Counted from the first letter of the stretch, positions 51,945 through 60,312 are shown. The stretch: 64,000 bases of DNA from Austwickia sp. (GCA_016699675.1 CP064985.1:1550001-1614000), one strand, 5' to 3'. Numbers and translations are program-made. Notes: generated by a model not told the origin, from the sequence alone.

Positions 51945-52307
51945 TCAGTCGCCCCGCGGCACGACGTACGGCGTCGCGGCGACCACCGCCGCGACCGGCA
52001 CCGGACCGCCGTACACGTGCGGGAACAGCTCCCCTCCCGCTCCCGCGGGCAGCGTGGGGTCGGCGGGTTCGAGGCGGACGACGAGCCCGTACGTCGTGAG
52101 GGCGGCCTCGTCGAGCTCCAGCAGCACGAGCGGTTCGGTGACGTCGGCATAGAAGCGGCGGGCCACCCCGTCGGCCTGGCGCCGATCGGTGCTGCCGTGC
52201 AGGTAGCCCACCTGCTCGATCGTCGCCCCTCGCGTCGAGACGGGATAACTCCCCCGCTGGCGGGCGGCGTCCCAATCCGAGCTGAGAGCGAGGTGATAGA
52301 CGGTCAT
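51945..52307 (-). CDS. DUF952 family protein
   Basis: 120 aa. Starts TVYHLALSSDWDAARQRGSYPVSTRG, then EQVGYLHGST..QADGVARRFYADV and LLELD, ending VYGGPVPVAAV, the DUF952 pattern (structurally similar to ADP-ribosyltransferase-like folds). Function unknown. ATG at 52307; convergent with the nuclease gene, divergent from the next gene by 43 nt. Confidence 0.85.
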   Translation of the reverse strand: MTVYHLALSSDWDAARQRGSYPVSTRGATIEQVGYLHGSTDRRQADGVARRFYADVTEPLVLLELDEAALTTYGLVVRLEPADPTLPAGAGGELFPHVYGGPVPVAAVVAATPYVVPRGD

Positions 52308-52350
52308 GTCGGGGATGATCGCACCCCGCGCCGGGGGGCACACTGGGGGG

Positions 52351-52734
52351 ATGCGCGTGTGGATCGACGAGTGGCAGCAGAGCTGTTGCGGCGACGCGCT
52401 GGCGCAGGGCGACGAGACGACCCTGCACCTCCGCCCCGCCGATGTGCCCTGGTTCGAGGGGGTGTTCGGGGGGGCGTTCGTGCGCGGCCTGGCTGGTTGC
52501 GACGAGACGCATCAGATGACGGAGGTCGAACGGATCGTGGAGGGCCGGGTCCGGAGCATTCACGCGGCGTCGTGTGCGTACGAGGAATCCACGGACGGCA
52601 CGGGCGCCGTCCCGGTGCGGGGCAGCGGCGAGTTCCACCGCATCCCCGCCATCGACGGAGCGTTTCGGCCGCTGGGTGGCAAGGAACTCGTCGGCTACGT
52701 CGTCGAGCTCGCGGGGGCCCACGACCGGCGGTGA
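52351..52734 (+). CDS. DUF6578-like protein
   Basis: 127 aa. Begins MRVWIDEWQQSCCGDALAQGD, which resembles the DUF6578 family of actinobacteria (Trp-rich start, CCG motif); function unknown. ATG at 52351 directly after GGGGGG. Soluble, acidic, no TM. Confidence 0.7.
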   Translation: MRVWIDEWQQSCCGDALAQGDETTLHLRPADVPWFEGVFGGAFVRGLAGCDETHQMTEVERIVEGRVRSIHAASCAYEESTDGTGAVPVRGSGEFHRIPAIDGAFRPLGGKELVGYVVELAGAHDRR

Positions 52735-52893
52735 GTGCAGCAGGGGCGGACGAGCGGGTCTACTCGCGAGTATCTCGGTAAAACCGCAGGTGAGCGCCTG
52801 CTTAGCGAGTGTCGCGTCTCACGATACGAGCCAGTCAACAAAACCTCTGACCTGCGCTAACTTCATGACCGCGGGGTAGGGTACCCATTACCA

Positions 52894-52912
52894 GGAGGTA
52901 AGGCTTTCCTTA
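52894..52912. promoter_or_regulatory. Candidate iron box (DtxR/IdeR type)
   Basis: The core AGGTAAGGCTTTCCT (52896-52910) differs at one position from the idealised half-symmetric box AGGTAAGGCTTACCT; the wider 19-mer matches the consensus at about 16 positions. A palindrome GTAAGG-CTTT-CCTTAC overlaps it. It lies 28 nt upstream of the 51-aa ORF start, so the ORF may be iron-repressed. Confidence 0.55.
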
Positions 52913-52939
52913 CGACGCAACGTGTTTGACCCTTGAGTC

Positions 52940-53095
52940 ATGTTCACGCTCGAAGACATCGACCTCTCCGCCGAGCTGGAGTTCTTCCGGATCAACGGCA
53001 CCGACGTTCTGCACGCGTTCGAGATCGACGGCGACTCGGCTCCCGAGTCCGACGCCCGTCTCCACCCGGCCGACTACTTCATCGCCGGAGTCTGA
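52940..53095 (+). CDS. Orphan 51-aa acidic peptide
   Basis: MFTLEDIDLSAELEFFR, then INGTDVLHAFEIDGD and LHPADYFIAGV at the end; 12 acidic residues (D+E), no Cys, no signal peptide. No ribosome site close to the ATG, so the start or a leaderless mRNA is uncertain. The frame has normal high-GC third positions. It is framed by an iron-box-like palindrome upstream and a strong terminator downstream, which argues for a real transcript. A leader-like peptide (for example a RiPP precursor) is possible but no maturation genes are adjacent. Confidence 0.55.
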   Translation: MFTLEDIDLSAELEFFRINGTDVLHAFEIDGDSAPESDARLHPADYFIAGV

Positions 53096-53207
53096 TCGCG
53101 CCGAAACTTCCGGGTGGCCCGGTCCAGTTGCCGCAACGGCAGTGGCGACCACCCGTGTCCCGGCTCCGGCCGTCCCCTGTAGCGTCACTCGCCCACCGAC
53201 CGCCTGC

Positions 53208-53237
53208 GAGGGCGGAGTGCCTCGGCACTCCGCCCTC
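53208..53237. terminator. Strong bidirectional terminator
   Basis: Perfect 13-bp stem GAGGGCGGAGTGC / GCACTCCGCCCTC with loop CTCG, followed by GTTGCG. Between the 51-aa ORF and the convergent membrane-protein gene, so it may serve both. Confidence 0.85.
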
Positions 53238-53285
53238 GTTGCGTGCGCGCCCGCCTGGTGCTCTCCGTGAGACTCACGCCGGCGC

Positions 53286-54539
53286 TCAGCCCTGCGCAGA
53301 GCCGTTCCCTTGCGGGTGCGCTGGCCCGTGCGCGCGCCGACCGCGCCCGCGGCGCCGGCCGAGGGCCAGGCACGCCAGGCCGACCACGAGCCAGGTGGTG
53401 AGGACGGCGAGCGGCGCGCCCAGGGAGGCGTCGGGGAAGTACGACTCCAGGCGCAGTGCCGTCGCCGACGCCCCGGGCACGAGCCCTTGGCCGACGTCGC
53501 CCCAGGGGGCGGGCAGGAATTCGCGGGGCAGCTGCGCCCCCGCCAGGGGGAACCCGAACGGCGTCGTCACCAGCGCCGCAAGGACGATGCCGGGCATGCC
53601 GAGCAGCGCATGGGCCCCGGCGACGAATGCGGCGGTGGCGGCCACGGCGAGCGTGGCGAGGCCCCATTCCGCCCAGAACGAGCCCGTAAGCAGCCCGAAC
53701 CACGGGTTGAGGACGAGCGCCCAGGCCAGCCCGGCGAGCGCGGCCGCGGCGATGAGCCCGACCAGTGCCGGGGTCCGACCCTGCACCCGGAGCGCGACCA
53801 GCGTCCCCACGACCAGGCCCCCGATGCCGAGCGGCAGGGCCAGCATGCCGATGCCGGCTCCGCGCGGATCGGTGCTGGCCAACGGTACGACGTCGCTGGT
53901 GCGGACCCGCACGGTGACCCCAGGCGCGGGCGCCGCGGGCAGCTGACTGCTCGCCAGGGCCAGGGCCTGGGCCACGGCCGGCGCGGCGGCCGAGGCCGTG
54001 AGGACCTCGACGTCGACGGCCATGCCGGCGGGCGCCCCCGGTGCCGGGCCGCCGCCGGGCGCCCCGGGGGTTCCGGACGCCCCTGGAGTTCCGGACGCCC
54101 CTGGAGTTCCGGACGCTCCGGACGTCCCCGGCGCAGGAGAGCCGGCCGGGGTCGCGGGGGTCACGACGATCCCGCCGTACGCCGCGCGCTCCCGGATGCT
54201 GCGGATCGCCGCCTCGCGGTCGGCGACCTGCGTCGTCCGGAACGGTGCGCCGGCGTCGCGGAGCTGGCGTTCGACGAGTTGCGTCGCCTGCGGCGGGCCC
54301 GCGAGGACCAGCGGCAGGTCGGTGGCGGTCGCGGCGCGCACCGGCCAGAGGAAGAGCGTCGCCAGGATCGTGACGATGGCGGCCGCGGCCAGGCTCACCA
54401 CGACGGTGCTGCGGCAGGCGGCCCGCACTCCGATCGGCACCCCCGCGGACTCGGGGGTGGGCCGGGTGGAGCGGGCGCTCGGGTGCTCGGCCGACGGGTC
54501 GGCCTCGGTGTGCTGCGCCGGACGAAGAGATGTCCGCAT
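53286..54539 (-). CDS. ABC-2-like/YhgE-type membrane protein under TetR control
   Basis: 417 aa. TM near residues 45-68 (TVVVSLAAAAIVTILATLFLW), then a large extracytoplasmic region containing three tandem GASGTP units in a Gly/Pro-rich stretch, then five more TM segments (MLALPLGIGGLVVGTLVAL onwards). The architecture matches the permease-like DUF3533/YhgE-Pip group, often next to a TetR gene; it could export a lipid or drug but no ATPase partner is seen. Divergent from tetR with two operator-like palindromes between. ATG at 54539. Confidence 0.75.
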   Translation of the reverse strand: MRTSLRPAQHTEADPSAEHPSARSTRPTPESAGVPIGVRAACRSTVVVSLAAAAIVTILATLFLWPVRAATATDLPLVLAGPPQATQLVERQLRDAGAPFRTTQVADREAAIRSIRERAAYGGIVVTPATPAGSPAPGTSGASGTPGASGTPGASGTPGAPGGGPAPGAPAGMAVDVEVLTASAAAPAVAQALALASSQLPAAPAPGVTVRVRTSDVVPLASTDPRGAGIGMLALPLGIGGLVVGTLVALRVQGRTPALVGLIAAAALAGLAWALVLNPWFGLLTGSFWAEWGLATLAVAATAAFVAGAHALLGMPGIVLAALVTTPFGFPLAGAQLPREFLPAPWGDVGQGLVPGASATALRLESYFPDASLGAPLAVLTTWLVVGLACLALGRRRGRGRRAHGPAHPQGNGSAQG

Positions 54540-54558
54540 GGCCAGTCCCTCTCAAAAA

Positions 54559-54576
54559 AAGAACGCTCGTTTTCTT
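54559..54576. promoter_or_regulatory. TetR operator candidate 1
   Basis: AAGAACG-CT-CGTTTTCTT, an imperfect palindrome (one extra T) with the same arms as the second site; 20 nt upstream of the membrane-protein start. Confidence 0.6.
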
Positions 54577-54611
54577 ACGCCTTGAGCCTCCTCCGCCGCC
54601 GCTTCATTGTC

Positions 54612-54627
54612 AAGAACGAACGTTCTT
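54612..54627. promoter_or_regulatory. TetR operator candidate 2
   Basis: AAGAACG-AA-CGTTCTT, perfect 7-bp arms, 26 nt upstream of the tetR start. With site 1 it fills the 113-bp divergent spacer. Confidence 0.7.
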
Positions 54628-54652
54628 TTTGGTTGGTGCGTATCCTGGCGGG

Positions 54653-55267
54653 ATGCCGGTCGTCACCGAGGAGCACCGCGCGGCGCAACGCGCCCGAATC
54701 CACGCCGCCGCGTTCGAGGTATTGCGTACCAAGGGCCTCAGCGGGATGGCCATGTCGGACATCATGGCCGCCTCGGGGATGTCGGCCGGGGCCATCTACG
54801 GGTACTTCAAGGGCAAGGACGACCTGGTCTACTCCCTGGCCGAGACGACGATCGGCGGTCGGGTGGATGCCCTGCGGCAGGCGGCCGATGACCGTCCCGT
54901 CCCGCCACCCGAGGAGGCCTTCCGGCGGCTCTTCGACGGGCTCCAGCCGGGCCTGGTGGCCGACGGGCTCATCCTGCAGATCTGGGCCGAGGCGGTCACC
55001 CACCCCCGGATCCGGGTGCTGGCCCAGCGGGGGCTGGGTGACTTCTACGAGGCCACCGGCGCCTATGTGGCGGCGTGGCTGTCCCACGAGCGGGGGGTTG
55101 CGGAGGCCGACGCCCGCCGCCGGGGCCGCACGTGCGCGCCCGCGATGGTGGCCCTCGCGCAGGGCTTCATCGTCCAGGGGAGCGTGCTCGACGACTTCGT
55201 CGCCGACACCTATCTCTCCGCGATTCGCGCCCTGGCCGAGGCCTTGGTCAGCGGGTCAGTCGGCTGA
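54653..55267 (+). CDS. TetR-family transcriptional regulator
   Basis: 204 aa. HTH: RIHAAAFEVLRTKGLSGMAMSDIMAASGMSAGAIYGYFKGKDDLVYSLAE at about residues 13-62. The C-terminal domain is TetR_C-like (FDGLQPGLVADGLILQIWAEAVTHPRIR). ATG 54653. Divergent from the membrane protein, two AAGAACG-type palindromes between: very likely represses both. The 3' end overlaps the convergent fprA by 12 bp. Confidence 0.9.
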   Translation: MPVVTEEHRAAQRARIHAAAFEVLRTKGLSGMAMSDIMAASGMSAGAIYGYFKGKDDLVYSLAETTIGGRVDALRQAADDRPVPPPEEAFRRLFDGLQPGLVADGLILQIWAEAVTHPRIRVLAQRGLGDFYEATGAYVAAWLSHERGVAEADARRRGRTCAPAMVALAQGFIVQGSVLDDFVADTYLSAIRALAEALVSGSVG

Positions 55268-56647
55268 GCGGGCGACCTCCGCCTCGCCGCCGTGCACGGC
55301 CAGGTCGATGAGTTCGTGCCAGAGCGAGACCTTGGTGCGCTCGCGTCCATAGCCCTCACCGCGGCCGCGCTCGGCCGCGTCGATCCGCTGCCAGTCCTCC
55401 AGGGTCGTGGGGGTGAACCCGCGGGCGCGCATGAGTTCGTGGGCGTCGAGCAGGTGCGGGCGCGGCGGCGCCTCGGCGAGGTCGTCCAGGAGGTGACCGA
55501 CGGTCTCGGCGGCGTCCGACTTGTTGGTGCCGACCACCCCGATGGGACCGCGCTTGATCCAGCCGGTCGCGTACTCCTGCGGGCAGGGTTCGCCGTCCTC
55601 GGTCAGGACGCGCCCCTCGTCGTTCGGGATGACCCCGCGGTTCATGTCGAACGGCACGTCGGGCAGCGGAGTGCCGCGATAGCCGATGGCGCGCAGGACG
55701 AGCTGGGCGGGCACCTCGCGGGTGGCACCGGTGCCGACCAGGCGGGAGCCGTCGATGCGGGTCTGTTCCAGCACGACCTGCGTGACGCGCTCGCGGCCGT
55801 CGACCTCCGCGGTCATGAGCTCCACCGGCCGGGACCAGAACTCGAAGTGCAGCCGCGCCCGGGGCTGCGGCACCTCGCGTTCGACGGCTGCACGGAGCAC
55901 CTCGAGGTTCGTCCGGCGGCGACGGTCCAACGTCGCGGTGTCGATCCCCTCGAACGCGCCCGGCGACACCGAGACCTCGACGCCCTCGATGTCGATCAGC
56001 TCGCGGAGCTCCTTGGTGGTGAACGCCGCGTACTGCAGGCCGCGCCGGCCCACGACGTACACCTCGTCCACCGTCGAGCGGCGCAGCTCGTCGAGCACGT
56101 CCTGCGGCATGTCCGTCCACTCCAGGTCGGTGGCCGGCTTGAGCAGGATCCGCGCGACGTCGACCGCCACGTTGCCGACGCCGATGGCGATCGCGGTGCG
56201 GACCCCCGCCAGCTGGAACGGCCGGGCGTCCGGGTGCCCGCCGTACCAGGCGACGAACTCGCGCGCGGAGGTGCTCCCGGCGACCATCTCGCCCGGCACG
56301 TGCATCCGCATGTCCTCGGCGGCCCCCGCCGCGTAGATGATCGCGTCGTAGGCGAGGAGCGCCTCGCGGCGGGTCAGCCCCTGGCCGAACTCGACGAACC
56401 CGCAGAACCGCACGTTGGCGTGCTCGAAGACCTGCGCCAACGCGTCCGCCACCGACTTGATGCTCTCGTGGTCGGGGGCGACGCCATAGCGCAGCAGTCC
56501 GTACGGCGCGGGCAGCCGATCGTAGATGTCGACCTCGACCGGGACCCGATCCTGGGTGGTCAGCGCCTGGGCCGCGAAGAGACCCGCGGGGCCGGCGCCG
56601 ATGACCGCCACCCGGCGGGTGTCGGGGGCGGCGGCGTGGGTATTCAT
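55256..56647 (-). CDS. fprA: Ferredoxin/adrenodoxin-type NADP+ reductase FprA
   Basis: 463 aa. FAD and NADP-binding flavoenzyme: VAVIGAGPAGLFAAQAL (FAD motif) at about residues 13-29, YDRLPAPYGLLRYGVAPDH, NADP-site AIAIGVGNVAVDVARILL, YVVGRRGLQYAAFTTKELREL, and ATGWIKRGPIGVVGTNKSDA near the end. Transfers electrons between NADPH and ferredoxin, for P450s or biosynthesis. ATG 56647 chosen by family start (the frame continues 37 codons upstream). Convergent overlap with tetR. Confidence 0.93.
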   Translation of the reverse strand: MNTHAAAPDTRRVAVIGAGPAGLFAAQALTTQDRVPVEVDIYDRLPAPYGLLRYGVAPDHESIKSVADALAQVFEHANVRFCGFVEFGQGLTRREALLAYDAIIYAAGAAEDMRMHVPGEMVAGSTSAREFVAWYGGHPDARPFQLAGVRTAIAIGVGNVAVDVARILLKPATDLEWTDMPQDVLDELRRSTVDEVYVVGRRGLQYAAFTTKELRELIDIEGVEVSVSPGAFEGIDTATLDRRRRTNLEVLRAAVEREVPQPRARLHFEFWSRPVELMTAEVDGRERVTQVVLEQTRIDGSRLVGTGATREVPAQLVLRAIGYRGTPLPDVPFDMNRGVIPNDEGRVLTEDGEPCPQEYATGWIKRGPIGVVGTNKSDAAETVGHLLDDLAEAPPRPHLLDAHELMRARGFTPTTLEDWQRIDAAERGRGEGYGRERTKVSLWHELIDLAVHGGEAEVARSAD

Positions 56648-56723
56648 GACCAGGTTCCCGTCTGCATGATTCGCACCTTGGACGCCCCGTGCGGGCACGT
56701 CAAGTCCGCGGGGCGGTGCCCCG

Positions 56724-57743
56724 TCACGGCCGGCCCGTACGGCGTCGCACGCGGGCATCGAGCTCCCGGAGGCGAGCGACCACGTCGGGATCGGGTGGGG
56801 GCGCGTCCGGGGCGACGGCGCGCTGTCCGCGCGGGATCCGAGCGGCGAGGTCGGCGACCTCGGCGCGGTTCAGACCGTGCCGTTCCGCCGCGTCGAGGTT
56901 CTGCGGTGCGAGCAGGTCCGGGAGCCGGAACCGGCCACCGGACCCGCGGGCCCGGGGCCCCTCGGCGACCCGCGGACCCCGGCCCGCCGCCCGCAGCCCG
57001 GCCGGCTGAAGACCCCGGGAGATCGCTGGGGCCTTAGGTCCGACGTCGCGGGCGACGGGGCCGATGACCTGCGCGTACGCCGCGTGACCTCGCGTCGTCG
57101 GGTGGAACGAGGAGTCGACGGGCCAGGACAGCCCGTGCAGCCACGGCTCCGGTCGACACAACTCATGGCCGGCATAGGTGGACCGGACGCTGACGAAGTG
57201 CGCCCCGTGCCGGGCCGCCGCGTCGGCCATCAGCCCCGACAGCTCGGCGCCAGCGGCGTTGATCGCCGCCATCTCCGCCGAGCTGAAGAAGGTCAGTGCC
57301 TGGCAGTCGACGCCGGCGAAGAGATCCGGGTAGTCGGCGACGACGACGCGGGCGTCGGGGGCCCGATCGCGGATCGCGCGGTACAGCCGGTCGAGCCGGT
57401 CGGGCAGCTCCCGGCGGGCGTGGGCCATCGTGGTGCGCAGTGTGCGCAGCCCGTCGGACAGCCACGCCGGCTGGGCGCAGGCGATCAGCACCGGCACGAA
57501 CCCCGCGTCGTTGCCGCCGACGGTGAGCGTGACGAGGGCGGTGTCGGTCGCCAGCGGGCCGAGCTGCACGAGGAGGACGTTGTCCACCGTGGCGCCGATG
57601 AACGCCTGGTAGGCGAGGTCCATCCCCAGGTCGCGGGCCAGCAGGACGGGGAAGCCGCCCTCGCGCCGGATCTGGGTGCCCGCGGTGTCCGATCCGATGC
57701 CGGCCGAGAACGAGTCGCCCAGGGCGACGTACGGTGCGCTCAC
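56724..57743 (-). CDS. SGNH/GDSL hydrolase
   Basis: 339 aa. Esterase/lipase fold: block I YVALGDSFSAGIGSD with nucleophilic Ser near residue 11, block III VTLTVGGNDAGF, block V DSSFHPTTRGHAAYA with catalytic Asp/His. No signal peptide at the GTG start, so probably cytosolic unless the start is further on. C-terminal ~90 residues are Arg/Ala/Pro-rich. GTG overlaps the stop of the upstream membrane protein (GTGA). Confidence 0.9.
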   Translation of the reverse strand: MSAPYVALGDSFSAGIGSDTAGTQIRREGGFPVLLARDLGMDLAYQAFIGATVDNVLLVQLGPLATDTALVTLTVGGNDAGFVPVLIACAQPAWLSDGLRTLRTTMAHARRELPDRLDRLYRAIRDRAPDARVVVADYPDLFAGVDCQALTFFSSAEMAAINAAGAELSGLMADAAARHGAHFVSVRSTYAGHELCRPEPWLHGLSWPVDSSFHPTTRGHAAYAQVIGPVARDVGPKAPAISRGLQPAGLRAAGRGPRVAEGPRARGSGGRFRLPDLLAPQNLDAAERHGLNRAEVADLAARIPRGQRAVAPDAPPPDPDVVARLRELDARVRRRTGRP

Positions 57744-58363
57744 GCGCGCCGCGCGCGGGCGCGACCGCGGCGGCGCGCGCGGCCCCACAGGAGCACGCCC
57801 AGGCCCGCGAGCGCCCCCAGGCCACCGATCCCGGCCGCCAGCACGGTGAGGATGACGTCGAGCGTGCCGACCGGACGCCCGACGCGGGCGTCGGCGCCGC
57901 CCTCGCACTGGATGGTGTAGTCGCCTCCCTTGGGCGCGGTGAACAGCGACTGCCCGTGCCACAGCACGTCCGAGCCCTGCAGGATCACCGGGCTCGTCGT
58001 CTCGACGGACACGGGGGCATCGCGTTCGTCCGTGATCTGGCAGCGCGTCATCCCGCTGCCGCGCTGGGTGTAGAGCATCCGCTGTTCGCCCGCATCGAGG
58101 CGGATGTTCACGGGTTTGCCCACCGGGAGCAGCACCGCGTTGGCGATCGTGCGCCCCGACATGTTCCCCAGATGGGTCGCCGCGCCGCCCGCGAGCACGA
58201 GGCTGACCAGCAACAGGGCGGCACCGATGGTGGTGAGATGCCGCCACGGTCGGACGGGACGGTGGAACAGCACTTCGTCGTGGTCGGTCAGGTCGTGATC
58301 CGCGAGGTCCTGGTCGCGATCGGGCCGGGGGCGGGCCGGCTCATCCGGGGCGGGCTTCGTCAT
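57740..58363 (-). CDS. Two-pass membrane protein of unknown function
   Basis: 207 aa. Acidic cytosolic start, TM1 LTTIGAALLLVSLVLAGGAATHLG near residues 43-66, an extracytoplasmic domain of about 100 residues with two Cys (TRCQITDE, YTIQCEGG), then TM2 VILTVLAAGIGGLGALAGLGVLLWG and a very basic end. Coupled to the downstream SGNH hydrolase by a 4-bp overlap, suggesting a joint function at the membrane. Confidence 0.8.
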   Translation of the reverse strand: MTKPAPDEPARPRPDRDQDLADHDLTDHDEVLFHRPVRPWRHLTTIGAALLLVSLVLAGGAATHLGNMSGRTIANAVLLPVGKPVNIRLDAGEQRMLYTQRGSGMTRCQITDERDAPVSVETTSPVILQGSDVLWHGQSLFTAPKGGDYTIQCEGGADARVGRPVGTLDVILTVLAAGIGGLGALAGLGVLLWGRARRRGRARARRA

Positions 58364-58481
58364 GGATCATCCTGCGGCTCGGGGCGCCTCGGGCGGCTAC
58401 GACTCCTCCACTCTATCGGCGCCACCCCCGCGCGACGGCGCAGCGGGGTGCCTCCCGCCGCGCGTCACCAGCGGATCATTG

Positions 58482-58569
58482 CCTCAAGGGCGTGGCTTGC
58501 GCGCCTCAGGGGCGTGGCTTGCGCGCCTCAGGGGCGTGGCTTGCGCGCCTCAGGAGCGAGGCTTCCGGA
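58482..58569. repeat. 22-bp tandem repeat at a gene 3' end
   Basis: Units at 58482-58503, 58504-58525 and 58526-58547 read CCTCARGGGCGTGGCTTGCG plus CG, units 2 and 3 identical and unit 1 one base different; a diverged fourth unit (58548-58569) contains the stop and last codons of the neighbouring minus-strand gene. Confidence 0.92.
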
Positions 58570-59137
58570 ACCGGTCGTACCACTTCGGCTCGACCTCGCC
58601 AGGCTCCAGCTCGATCACCTTGACGTCACCGAACGCGCCGTACGCCTCGATCTCGACTCGCGGCGTGCCCGCCGCGGACTCGGTGCGCCGCTGCACCTTC
58701 TGGTCTCCGAAGACGAGGCCCCCGCGCAGCTGGACGTCGACGCCCGGCGGCACGATCACCTTGAAGTCCCCGAACATCACGAACGCGCGAATCGCCACGT
58801 TCTGCTGCTCGAGGCTGGCCTCGCGGAGATCCAGGATCGTGTCGCCGAACACCGTGAGGCTGCGGGTGCTCTCGGCGACGGTCCACCGGCCGGTCCGCTT
58901 GACGTCCCCGAAGACGCACACCAGTGAGCGGTCGTTGGAGGTGCCCCCGACGCGCGCGAGCTGCTGGCCGGGCGTCGCCGACGGCGTCCCGACGACCTGC
59001 GGGACGGCGGCGCCCTGCGGCGGGTGCGCCAGCGAGCCGTCCTCGCGGATCACCGGCATGTCGAATCGGGCGGCCCCCCGCTCCGGCTCGTGGGGAAGAC
59101 GGTCCTGGGGTTCCATAGCCCCCGATGGCTGCGACAT
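58550..59137 (-). CDS. LiaF-like C-terminal domain protein
   Basis: 195 aa. N-terminal ~65 residues polar and disordered. The rest is a right-handed beta-helix-like repeat as in LiaF/DUF2154: SLVCVFGDVKRTG, SLTVFGDTILDLREA, AFVMFGDFKVIVPPGVDVQLRGGLVFGDQKV, AYGAFGDVKVIELEPGE. Such domains belong to cell-envelope stress response proteins, but the usual TM part and the LiaRS genes are missing here. ATG at 59137 with GAGG nearby. Confidence 0.82.
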   Translation of the reverse strand: MSQPSGAMEPQDRLPHEPERGAARFDMPVIREDGSLAHPPQGAAVPQVVGTPSATPGQQLARVGGTSNDRSLVCVFGDVKRTGRWTVAESTRSLTVFGDTILDLREASLEQQNVAIRAFVMFGDFKVIVPPGVDVQLRGGLVFGDQKVQRRTESAAGTPRVEIEAYGAFGDVKVIELEPGEVEPKWYDRFRKPRS

Positions 59138-59188
59138 GAGCCTCAGGCTAGCCCGAGCGATCCGGTGCCGAACACCCTGCGCGGGAGC

Positions 59189-59821
59189 CTAAGCGCAGTA
59201 GTCGCAGCGGCCCGTGGCCGGCAGCGCGACGAAGCAGGTCGGACAGATCTTGGGCAGCGGCTCGGGGCTGGTCGCGCGGGTGGACGGGGTGGTCTTGGCG
59301 GGCCCCGAGCGCGGGGCGGAGTCGGTACGCCGGGTGGGCTTGCTCGCCGGGCGGGTGCTCGCGGCGCGGGCCTGCGCCGGCCGGTGCGTCGGCGGCTGGT
59401 GGGTCTCCGGCGTGGCGAATCCCCAGGACTCCGCGAGCGTCACCGCCTCGGGGATCGCCTGGACCAGGGGGCCGTGCGGCACCCGGTAGCGGGCCCGCGC
59501 CCCGCCGCGCCAGCTGTCCCGGACGAGCCCCAGGCCCTGGTCGACCCGGAAGTGCTCCCACCGGCCGCCCTCGCCGAGCGTGATCGCGAACAGGTCGGGG
59601 CCGGTCCAGAGGCACAGTGCACTGCGGTGGCCCTCGACGCCGTCGGCCTGCACGCCGAGGGGCGCCTCGGCCCCGACCATCACCTCGAGGGCCCCCAGCG
59701 TGGGGTCCCCGAACCGACCGATGATCCGCAGGGCGTTCTCGCCGACGATCACGGCGTGGTAGCCGCGCTCTTCGGCGGCCTGAAGCGCGCTCTGCACGGC
59801 GGGCGAGCCAGCATTCGTCAT
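59189..59821 (-). CDS. Hypothetical protein with C-terminal zinc ribbon
   Basis: 210 aa, family not recognised. The first ~135 residues look like a compact alpha/beta domain (ALQAAEERGYHAVIVGENALRIIGRFGDP, FAITLGEGGRWEHFRVDQG). A 45-residue Thr/Arg/Pro-rich linker leads to a zinc ribbon CPTC...CDYCA at the extreme C-terminus. Start at ATG 59821 after CAAGGAGCC. Confidence 0.72.
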   Translation of the reverse strand: MTNAGSPAVQSALQAAEERGYHAVIVGENALRIIGRFGDPTLGALEVMVGAEAPLGVQADGVEGHRSALCLWTGPDLFAITLGEGGRWEHFRVDQGLGLVRDSWRGGARARYRVPHGPLVQAIPEAVTLAESWGFATPETHQPPTHRPAQARAASTRPASKPTRRTDSAPRSGPAKTTPSTRATSPEPLPKICPTCFVALPATGRCDYCA

Positions 59822-59877
59822 GGCTCCTTGATACCAGCCGAGCGTTAACGTCAGCGCACCACCAGGTGAGCCGGAGG

Positions 59878-60147
59878 CTACCCCGCGGGCGCCGCGTCGC
59901 CCCCGTCGCCGGAGGCCTTGCCGTCGGAGGCCTTGTCCTCGGCAGCACGCCGTACGGCGTCGTCGGCCTCCTCGGGGCTGGCGACCGGGGACTCGCTGAC
60001 CCCGGTGGCGAGCACCTGGGGGTCTGCCGCGCCGGCGACCGGCGGCATGGCCTCCGGGTGGGCCTCGCTGGCGGTGCGTTCGACGGGGGTCGCCGCGAGG
60101 TCGGACAGGGGGTCGCGGGGGCCGGCGGGCGAGGAGGAATCGGTCAT
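59878..60147 (-). CDS. Small acidic hypothetical protein
   Basis: 89 aa, Ala/Pro/Glu/Asp-rich and probably disordered (DSSSPAGPRDPLSDLAATPVERT, GVSESPVASPEEADDAVRRAAED). ATG at 60147 with AAAGGGG upstream, a good site. Composition is plausible for a real small actinobacterial protein; function unknown. Confidence 0.5.
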   Translation of the reverse strand: MTDSSSPAGPRDPLSDLAATPVERTASEAHPEAMPPVAGAADPQVLATGVSESPVASPEEADDAVRRAAEDKASDGKASGDGGDAAPAG

Positions 60148-60312
60148 GGCCCCTTTCCTACCAGCATCGGACAGATCGGGCGATGGGCCAGCGACCCCTG
60201 CCCGCGCAGGGAGACGGCCGCGGGGAAGGCGACTGCGTGCGGAGGGTGCTTCCTGGGGAAGCTGGGGTAGCCGGGCCAGACCCCTGTCACGCGGGGCTGA
60301 TTCACTACTGCC

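Noticed and set aside
58482..58569. Tandem repeats considered as a CRISPR array
   Set aside because: Units are directly adjacent with no spacers, and no cas gene is in the window.
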